In this document: positions 6,921 through 12,027 of the stretch, piece after piece
Position numbering within the stretch: position 1 is the first letter of the stretch
How the letters are laid out: each line of letters opens with the position of its first letter
Origin: Planctomycetota bacterium
Lineage (GTDB): Bacteria; Planctomycetota; Phycisphaerae; Sedimentisphaerales; Anaerobacaceae
NCBI GenBank assembly: GCA_023135255.1
Contig: JAGLTN010000352.1
Span: 1-12,027, forward strand
DNA: 12,027 nucleotides
Direction of reading: 5' to 3'
Position numbers and translations under genes: made by a program
Notes under the pieces: model-generated
What the model was told of the DNA's origin: nothing
The model's database searches: none
The model's input: the letters and a program-made list of their open reading frames with translations, nothing else

Positions 6921-8372
6921 ATGTCAAAAGCAGATATAGCAGTGATCGGATTGGCGGTAATGGGGGAGAATCTGATTTTGAATATGGAAAGCAAAGGCTT
7001 TACGGTTGCCTGTTATAACAGAACTGTTTCAAAGGTTGATGATTTTGTTAATGGCAGGGCAAAGGGCAAAAACATTATTGGCTGTAAGAGTATCAAAGAG
7101 TTGGCGGCTTCATTGAAGACGCCTCGTAAGGTGATGCTTATGGTAAAGGCCGGCGCGCCGGTGGATGCGTTCATTGATCAGGTACTTGAGGTTCTCGATG
7201 ATGGTGACATCATAATCGATGGTGGTAACAGCCATTTCCCAGATACCATCCGCAGAGTTGAATATGTTGAGGGTAAGGGCAAGCTTTATATTGGTACGGG
7301 TGTTTCGGGCGGTGAAGAAGGTGCTCTTAAGGGCCCTTCGATTATGCCGGGTGGTTCTCCGAAGGCCTGGGAAGCGGTTAAGCCGATCTTTCAGAAAATT
7401 TCGGCGCAAACTGATTCAGGGGAGCCTTGCTGTGAATGGGTTGGTCAGGGTGGAGCGGGACACTTTGTGAAAATGGTGCATAACGGCATCGAATATGGTG
7501 ACATGCAGATGATCTGCGAAACGTATCAGATGATGAAGCAGGGGCTGGGGATGACCAATCACCAAATGTACGAAGTTTTTGCCCAGTGGAACGAGGGTAA
7601 GCTTGATTCTTATCTGGTGGAAATAACAAGAGATATTCTTGAGTTTAAAGATGAGCAGGGCAGGGAAGTTGTAGATTTGATTCTGGATACAGCAGGGCAG
7701 AAGGGTACGGGCAAGTGGACCGCTATTGCAGCTCTTGATTTGGGGCAGCCTTTAACATTGATAGGCGAAGCGGTTTTTGCGAGATGTCTTTCCGCTTTGA
7801 AAGAGGAAAGAGTAAAGGCAAGTCAGATCCTTACAGGCCCGGCAGGAAAATTTGATGGTGACAAGAAAGCTTTCCTTGAAGATTTGAAAGAGGCTCTTTA
7901 TGCATCGAAAATTATAAGTTACGCTCAGGGTTATCAGTTGATGTTTGCTGCGGCCAAAGAGTATGGGTGGAACTTGAATTACGGCGGGATTGCTTTGATG
8001 TGGCGGGGCGGCTGTATTATTCGGTCGGTCTTTCTGGGTAAAATTAAAGATGCTTTTGAGAAAAATCCGAAACTTGAGAATCTGCTGCTTGATCTGTTCT
8101 TTAAAGATGCTGTTGGAAACGCGCAGCAAAGTTGGCGTCGTGTAGTGACCACAGCTGTCAAGATGGGTATACCGATGCCTGCGATAAGCTCAGCCTTGAT
8201 GTTCTATGATGGCTATAGAAGTCAGAGGCTACCTGCGAATCTATTGCAGGGGCAGCGGGATTACTTCGGTGCGCATACTTACGAGAGAGTAGATAAACCA
8301 AGGGGTGAGTTCTTCCATACCAACTGGACAGGTCATGGCGGGACGACTGCTTCTTCAACTTATACCGTATGA
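6921..8372 (+). CDS. gnd: 6-phosphogluconate dehydrogenase, decarboxylating (NADP+ type)
   Basis: Oxidises 6-phosphogluconate to ribulose 5-phosphate and CO2 with reduction of NADP+, in the oxidative pentose phosphate pathway. At 483 residues it is the long, dimeric form. Seen: Rossmann loop GLAVMG (10-15), NRTVSKV near 33-39, typical of NADP+ binding in this family, GGNS near 100, the substrate loop GVSGGEEGA, the catalytic GAGHFVKMVHNGIEY with Lys184, His187 and Asn188, and the C-terminal QRDYFGAHTYERVD with Arg446 and His452 that reach into the partner's active site. All key residues are present, so the enzyme should be active. Finding it within a uronate operon, one base after a LarA homologue, suggests that 6-phosphogluconate is made from uronates here. 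It could instead be the cell's housekeeping copy, which a genome search for a second gnd would settle. Confidence 0.97.
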   Translation: MSKADIAVIGLAVMGENLILNMESKGFTVACYNRTVSKVDDFVNGRAKGKNIIGCKSIKELAASLKTPRKVMLMVKAGAPVDAFIDQVLEVLDDGDIIIDGGNSHFPDTIRRVEYVEGKGKLYIGTGVSGGEEGALKGPSIMPGGSPKAWEAVKPIFQKISAQTDSGEPCCEWVGQGGAGHFVKMVHNGIEYGDMQMICETYQMMKQGLGMTNHQMYEVFAQWNEGKLDSYLVEITRDILEFKDEQGREVVDLILDTAGQKGTGKWTAIAALDLGQPLTLIGEAVFARCLSALKEERVKASQILTGPAGKFDGDKKAFLEDLKEALYASKIISYAQGYQLMFAAAKEYGWNLNYGGIALMWRGGCIIRSVFLGKIKDAFEKNPKLENLLLDLFFKDAVGNAQQSWRRVVTTAVKMGIPMPAISSALMFYDGYRSQRLPANLLQGQRDYFGAHTYERVDKPRGEFFHTNWTGHGGTTASSTYTV

Positions 8373-8384
8373 TAGAGGAATAAT

Positions 8385-9800
8385 ATGGACTCGAAATTTA
8401 TGTCAGATGATTTTTTGCTGCAAAGTGAGACAGCGTGTCGGCTTTACCATGACTATGCGGAGAATATGCCTATCTATGATTATCATTGTCATTTGCCGGT
8501 GGAAAAAATTGCGGAAGATTATAATTTTGAAAATCTTACGCAGGCCTGGCTTGCGGGCGATCATTATAAATGGCGTGCAATGAGAGCCAACGGCGTCGAT
8601 GAACGCTATTGCACGGGCAGAGCATCTGATTATGAAAAATTCGAGGCTTGGGCACAGACTGTTCCTTATTGCATGGGCAATCCTCTTTATCACTGGACAC
8701 ATCTTGAGCTTAAAAGGTCGTTCGGTATTGAAGGGGTTTTGCTTAGCCCGACGACGGCGAGCGAAATTTATGATGGTTGCTCAGAGATGCTGCGGAGTCC
8801 GGATTTTAGTGTTCGCAGTATAATGAAAAAAATGAATGTAAAGTTGATCTGTACGACTGATGGGCCTTTAGATTCATTGGAACATCATCGAAAAATTGCT
8901 TCGGATAATTTTGAAGTGAAGGTTTATACCGCTTTTAGGCCTGATGCGGGATTGGCGATCGAAAATAGTGATGTCTTGAATAGCTGGATCAATAAGCTCG
9001 CTGAGGTTGCCAACGTTGATATCAATTCTTTCCGAAGCTATATCCAGGCCCTTCAAAACAGACATGATTATTTCCATGAAAACGGCTGCAGGCTTTCGGA
9101 TTATGGTCTGGAAACCGCTTGTGCCCAGGATTATACAGACAGTGAAATTGAGAAAATATTTGCTGATCTGCGGGCGGGTAAAGAGATTGATATTGATAGC
9201 CGACTTAAGTTTAAATCTGCGATGATGTATGAGTTTGGTTTGATGGATGCCGGCGCAGGTTGGGTTATGCAGCTTCACTTGGGCGCACTTCGCAATAATA
9301 ATAGTCGGCTTTTTAAAGCTCTCGGCGCAGATACTGGTTTTGATTCTATAGGTGATTTTGAAATTGCCAGGCCTTTGGCGAAATTTCTGGACAGGTTAGA
9401 CAAGGAGAACAATCTGCCCAAAACGATTCTTTATAATCTTAATCCGAGGGACAATGAGTTGATGGCAACGATGGCGGGTAATTTTCAGGATGGCAGTTGT
9501 CCGGGTAAAATTCAGTATGGTTCGGGTTGGTGGTTCCTTGACCAGAAAAACGGTATGGAGAAACAATTGACCGCTCTTTCAAACCTGGGGCTTTTGAGCA
9601 GGTTTGTTGGTATGCTGACGGATTCGAGAAGTTTCCTGTCCTATCCCAGACATGAATATTTCCGCAGAATTTTATGTAATATGGTCGGCGGCGATGTTGA
9701 AGCGGGACTTTTGCCAAACGATATCGATTGGCTCGGCCGGATGACAGAAAATATTTGTTTCAATAATGCTGCTCAATATTTTTCAATGGCATTAGACTAA
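8385..9800 (+). CDS. uxaC: Uronate isomerase (glucuronate/galacturonate isomerase)
   Basis: Isomerises D-glucuronate to D-fructuronate and D-galacturonate to D-tagaturonate, the first cytoplasmic step for uronates. It has 471 residues, matching the family, and belongs to the amidohydrolase-like TIM barrels. Signatures: YDYHCHL with metal-binding His34 and His36, TTDGPLDSLEHH in the middle, and near the C terminus TDSRSFLSYPRHEYFRR and GLLPNDIDWLG, followed by the conserved NICFNNAAQYF end. AGAGGA at 8374-8379 lies 5 bases before the ATG; an in-frame ATG at 8400 is an alternative but lacks a comparable ribosome site. The start is 12 bases after gnd. Being last in the tight cluster while acting first in the pathway is common in uronate operons. 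The product supports both UxaE (from galacturonate) and the SDR (from glucuronate). Confidence 0.97.
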   Translation: MDSKFMSDDFLLQSETACRLYHDYAENMPIYDYHCHLPVEKIAEDYNFENLTQAWLAGDHYKWRAMRANGVDERYCTGRASDYEKFEAWAQTVPYCMGNPLYHWTHLELKRSFGIEGVLLSPTTASEIYDGCSEMLRSPDFSVRSIMKKMNVKLICTTDGPLDSLEHHRKIASDNFEVKVYTAFRPDAGLAIENSDVLNSWINKLAEVANVDINSFRSYIQALQNRHDYFHENGCRLSDYGLETACAQDYTDSEIEKIFADLRAGKEIDIDSRLKFKSAMMYEFGLMDAGAGWVMQLHLGALRNNNSRLFKALGADTGFDSIGDFEIARPLAKFLDRLDKENNLPKTILYNLNPRDNELMATMAGNFQDGSCPGKIQYGSGWWFLDQKNGMEKQLTALSNLGLLSRFVGMLTDSRSFLSYPRHEYFRRILCNMVGGDVEAGLLPNDIDWLGRMTENICFNNAAQYFSMALD

Positions 9801-9816
9801 GGCAGCTATATAACTA

Positions 9817-9845
9817 TTGCATAGAGGCTGGGATGCATTTATAAT
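9817..9845 (+). promoter_or_regulatory. Putative sigma70-like promoter before rhamnulokinase
   Basis: TTGCAT (9817-9822) and a perfect TATAAT (9840-9845) are separated by exactly 17 bases. The -35 matches consensus at only three of six positions, but the -10 and spacing are ideal. Transcription would start near 9852, giving a leader of about 30 bases to the ATG at 9884. The 83-base gap 9801..9883 is the longest in the window, which fits a new or internal transcription start. A short inverted repeat, TGCAT (9818-9822) and ATGCA (9833-9837), overlaps the -35 and spacer and could be part of an operator, though five-base arms are weak. No terminator is seen after uxaC, so read-through from the upstream operon is also possible. 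Confidence 0.45.
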
Positions 9846-9883
9846 CAAGGGTTCAGTGTGATAATTACGGCAAAAGGAAAAAA

Positions 9884-11323
9884 ATGCAGGATAAGGCCCG
9901 GTATATTGCAGTAGACCTTGGAGCAGAAAGCGGCAGGGTTATGCTGGCGACGATAGAGGCAGGGGGATTGTCTCTTGAGGAAATTAGCCGATTCGGCAAT
10001 GGGCCGACAGAAATCAATTCATCACTGCGTTGGAACTTCCAAAAATTATTTTCTAATATCAAAGAGGCAATAGCAAAAGCAGTCAAACAGGCTGACGGTG
10101 AAATTTCCGGCATAGGTGTTGATAGCTGGGGGGTGGATTTTGGTTTGCTGGATGAAAATGGTGAGCTGATTGAAGATCCATATCATTACCGTGACAGCAG
10201 AACTAACGGGATGATGGAAAAGGCCTTTGAGCTTTTGGACAAGCGCAGCATTTATGAAAACACCGGTTTGCAGTTTATGCAGCTTAATACTATCTATCAG
10301 CTCCTGGCGATGAGGCTCGCGGATTCGCAGGTTTTGAAAAAAGCAAAAAAACTCGTCTTTATGGCTGATCTTGTCACTTACTTTCTTTCAGGAAAGGCTG
10401 TTGCTGAATACTCGCTGGCGAGCACTTCTCAGTTGATGGATATGAGGACAGGAGCGTGGTCAAAAGAGATTTTCGATAAGCTCGCTCTGCCGACGGATAT
10501 TATGCCTGATGTTGTAAAGCCCGCAACGGTTGTCGGAGTATTGAAGCCGCAGCTTTGTAGTGAGTTTGGGTGCGGGCCTATAGATATAATTGCTGTTGGT
10601 TCACATGATACCGCATGTGCGGTTGTTGCGGTTCCTGCGCAGCAAGAGAACTGGGCGTATCTTTCAAGCGGGACATGGTCCTTGCTTGGGATAGAGACGC
10701 CTAAAGCGATTATTAACGATAAAAGTTTTAAATATCCTTTCACTAATGAAGGTGGCGCGGAAAATACTATTCGTTTTCTGAAAAATATCATGGGGCTTTG
10801 GCTGTTGCAGGAGTGTCGCAGGCAATGGCAAAGAGATGGCGTTGAGCTTTCTTACGATGAGATAACCGCACTTGCAGAAAAAGCAGAGCCTTTCTTTGGT
10901 ATTATAGACCCCGACTATAACGATTTTCTTGCTCCAGGTGATATGCCTGCGAGGATCAATGAATATCTGAAGAAAACAGGTCAGCCTACGACAGACGATA
11001 AAGGTCAAATAGCTAGGGTGATACTTGAATCGTTGGCGATAAAATACCGCTCGGTTATTGAAGCGATTGAAGATATTACGGGACAGGGGATAGATGTCCT
11101 TCACATAATTGGAGGTGGGATACAAAATAAAATGCTCTGTCGGTTTGCCGCAGATTCTACGGGCAAAAAAGTTATCGCTGGCCCTATAGAAGCTACGGCG
11201 ATCGGTAATGTTATGATACAGGCTATTGCCAAGGGGCAAATCCAGTCGCTTGCAGATGCGAGAAAGATAGTGGCCAATTCGATAGAGACAACCACATATC
11301 TGCCACAGGAAAGTAAAATTTGA
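9884..11323 (+). CDS. rhaB: Rhamnulokinase (FGGY carbohydrate kinase)
   Basis: FGGY-family sugar kinase, expected to phosphorylate L-rhamnulose to L-rhamnulose 1-phosphate with ATP. The 479 residues are typical. RhaB-specific blocks: VDLGAESGRV (10-19), GVDSWGVDFGLLD (about 78-90), HYRDSRTNG, TGLQFMQLNTIYQL, GSHDTACAV with the likely catalytic base Asp242, YLSSGTWSLLGIE, NEGGAENTIRFLKNIMG, LLQECRRQW, APGDMPARI, ILESLAIKYRS, and the ATP-side IIGGGIQNKMLC with AGPIEATAIGN. These match RhaB much better than gluconokinase, xylulokinase or glycerol kinase subfamilies. AAGGA at 9874-9878 lies 5 bases before the ATG. Rhamnose isomerase (RhaA) and rhamnulose-phosphate aldolase (RhaD) are not in view. 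It is the only sugar kinase in the window, so a drifted role on another pathway substrate cannot be excluded. Confidence 0.93.
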   Translation: MQDKARYIAVDLGAESGRVMLATIEAGGLSLEEISRFGNGPTEINSSLRWNFQKLFSNIKEAIAKAVKQADGEISGIGVDSWGVDFGLLDENGELIEDPYHYRDSRTNGMMEKAFELLDKRSIYENTGLQFMQLNTIYQLLAMRLADSQVLKKAKKLVFMADLVTYFLSGKAVAEYSLASTSQLMDMRTGAWSKEIFDKLALPTDIMPDVVKPATVVGVLKPQLCSEFGCGPIDIIAVGSHDTACAVVAVPAQQENWAYLSSGTWSLLGIETPKAIINDKSFKYPFTNEGGAENTIRFLKNIMGLWLLQECRRQWQRDGVELSYDEITALAEKAEPFFGIIDPDYNDFLAPGDMPARINEYLKKTGQPTTDDKGQIARVILESLAIKYRSVIEAIEDITGQGIDVLHIIGGGIQNKMLCRFAADSTGKKVIAGPIEATAIGNVMIQAIAKGQIQSLADARKIVANSIETTTYLPQESKI

Positions 11324-11329
11324 GTTAAC

Positions 11330-11333
11330 GGAG
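11330..11333 (+). promoter_or_regulatory. Ribosome binding site that selects a TTG start
   Basis: GGAG lies 6 bases before TTG at 11340, which opens the PHP-domain reading frame. The nearer ATG at 11335 runs into TAG after ten codons, and the first in-frame ATG of the PHP frame (11418) has no such site close by. This makes TTG the preferred start. Confidence 0.6.
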
Positions 11334-11339
11334 TATGGT

Positions 11340-12027
11340 TTGGCAAAGGAAATTGAAAAGAAGTTAGACAGCTTTGATTCATCTGATCGAAAAGAGGCAC
11401 TCAATCAATTAAGAGAAATGGTTGATTCAGCTAAGGTTAGTTTACCTGAGCCGACAGACCAGACCAATCTGCACTTCCACAGTTTTTACTCCTACAATTA
11501 CATGGGATATTCTCCTGCTAAATTAGCCTGGTTTGGGCGCAAAGAAGGTTTGGCGGTTGCGGGTGTTGTGGATTTCGATGTTCTTGACGGGCTTGAAGAA
11601 TTTCTCTATGCAGCTAAGCTTTTCGGTCTCAAGGCAACTGTCGGAATGGAAAGTCGTGTCTTTGTTCCTGATCTGGCAGATAAAGTTATTAATTCACCCG
11701 GCGAGCCTGGCATTGCTTATAATATGGGGATAGGGTTTACAAAAGCTGAGTTTGCCGCTGATGAGCAGAAGTTTCTCAACAGTTTGAAGGATACTGCTCA
11801 GGAGAGAAATATTTCTTTGGCTGAGAGAGTGAATAAGTATCTTGCACCTGTTGAGTTGGATTATGACAAAGACGTGCTAAGCCTGACACCTGCGGGTAAT
11901 CCGACTGAGAGGCATATTTGTCTTGCTTACGCGAGGAAAGCAAAGAGTGTTTTTACTGACGAAAAAGCCCTTGCTGATTTCTGGACTGAAAAACTTGATA
12001 CAGATGCAAGTCAACTTGAACTGCCCG
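11340..12027 (+). CDS. PHP-domain protein, 3' end outside the window (TTG start)
   Basis: Open frame of 229 codons running off the right edge without a stop. I translated it by hand; it begins with TTG supported by GGAG 6 bases upstream, 16 bases after the rhamnulokinase stop. An N-terminal charged helical stretch (about 1-35) is followed by NLHFHSF with His45 and His47, the HxH metal motif of PHP phosphoesterases. Next is VVDFDVLDGLEEF (77-89), aligning with the usual TDH(D/N)xxxG block but with Phe79 where the metal-binding His is normally found, then a helix and VGMES with Glu104, matching the conserved Glu of PHP domains. The remaining part is acidic and helical with no motif I recognise. 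PHP proteins include histidinol phosphatases and polymerase-linked exonucleases; which, if any, applies is not clear. Placement suggests co-transcription with rhaB. Confidence 0.75.
   Translation, partial: MAKEIEKKLDSFDSSDRKEALNQLREMVDSAKVSLPEPTDQTNLHFHSFYSYNYMGYSPAKLAWFGRKEGLAVAGVVDFDVLDGLEEFLYAAKLFGLKATVGMESRVFVPDLADKVINSPGEPGIAYNMGIGFTKAEFAADEQKFLNSLKDTAQERNISLAERVNKYLAPVELDYDKDVLSLTPAGNPTERHICLAYARKAKSVFTDEKALADFWTEKLDTDASQLELP

Larger units (their letters stand above)
7..9800 (+). other. Probable hexuronate uptake and catabolism operon
   Basis: Eight genes on one strand with gaps of 15, 16, 19, 38, 9, 1, 12 bases and no visible terminator or strong promoter between them. Functions form a chain: uptake (TRAP), UxaC, UxaE, fructuronate reductase, LarA-type epimerase and 6-phosphogluconate dehydrogenase, with a phosphofructokinase and a HAD hydrolase. 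UxuA, KDG kinase and KDPG aldolase are absent from this stretch. The left end of the operon is outside the window. Confidence 0.75.

Noticed and set aside
9884..11323. Reading the FGGY kinase as the missing gluconokinase
   Set aside because: The motif set matches rhamnulokinase closely across the whole length, so I kept the rhamnulokinase call and list the kinase step as missing.
11533..11733. 66-codon forward frame near the right end
   Set aside because: It lies in a different frame from the PHP-domain coding sequence, which continues through this region with recognisable motifs.
1..12027. Mobile elements, phage, CRISPR or defence genes
   Set aside because: No transposase, integrase, direct repeat array or restriction-type motif was seen; the window is metabolic throughout.

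Overview
The window is a dense run of nine complete or nearly complete genes plus one gene cut off at the right edge, all on the + strand. It reads as a hexuronate (glucuronate/galacturonate) uptake and catabolism operon followed by a rhamnulokinase unit. Gaps between genes are 1 to 38 bases up to position 9800, so 7..9800 is probably one transcript. A gap of 83 bases with a good sigma70-like promoter then precedes the kinase gene. I see no RNA genes, insertion sequences, CRISPR array or clear terminator, and no gene-free stretch longer than 83 bases. The organism looks like a bacterium that degrades polysaccharides and probably ferments: it has a TRAP transporter, a pyrophosphate-type phosphofructokinase and a nickel-pincer type enzyme. 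The overall flavour (moderate GC, this gene set, a PHP protein beside rhamnulokinase) made me think of Planctomycetota, perhaps Phycisphaerae/Sedimentisphaerales, but this is only an impression.

Layout: TRAP large permease (7..1308); PPi-type phosphofructokinase (1324..2586); tagaturonate epimerase UxaE (2603..3850); SDR oxidoreductase of the fructuronate reductase/mannonate dehydrogenase type (3870..4688); HAD hydrolase of unknown substrate (4727..5629); LarA-family nickel hydroxyacid racemase/epimerase (5639..6919); 6-phosphogluconate dehydrogenase (6921..8372); uronate isomerase UxaC (8385..9800); promoter (9817..9845); rhamnulokinase RhaB (9884..11323); PHP-domain protein with a TTG start, truncated by the window (11340..12027).

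How they may work together: UxaC converts glucuronate to fructuronate and galacturonate to tagaturonate. UxaE turns tagaturonate into fructuronate, and the SDR reduces fructuronate to D-mannonate. The textbook continuation would be mannonate dehydratase (UxuA), KDG kinase and KDPG aldolase, none of which is in the window. Instead the operon carries a LarA homologue, a superfamily known to include D-gluconate 2-epimerases (D-gluconate and D-mannonate are C2 epimers), directly followed one base later by 6-phosphogluconate dehydrogenase. The most interesting hypothesis here is a uronate pathway that runs mannonate -> gluconate -> 6-phosphogluconate -> ribulose 5-phosphate + CO2, so that uronates enter the pentose phosphate pathway rather than the Entner-Doudoroff route. 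The PPi-phosphofructokinase would then help pull the resulting sugar phosphates (F6P, possibly sedoheptulose 7-phosphate) into glycolysis. The missing step is a gluconokinase: the only sugar kinase present has a clear RhaB signature. Rhamnose next to uronates would fit growth on a rhamnose/uronate polymer such as rhamnogalacturonan or ulvan.
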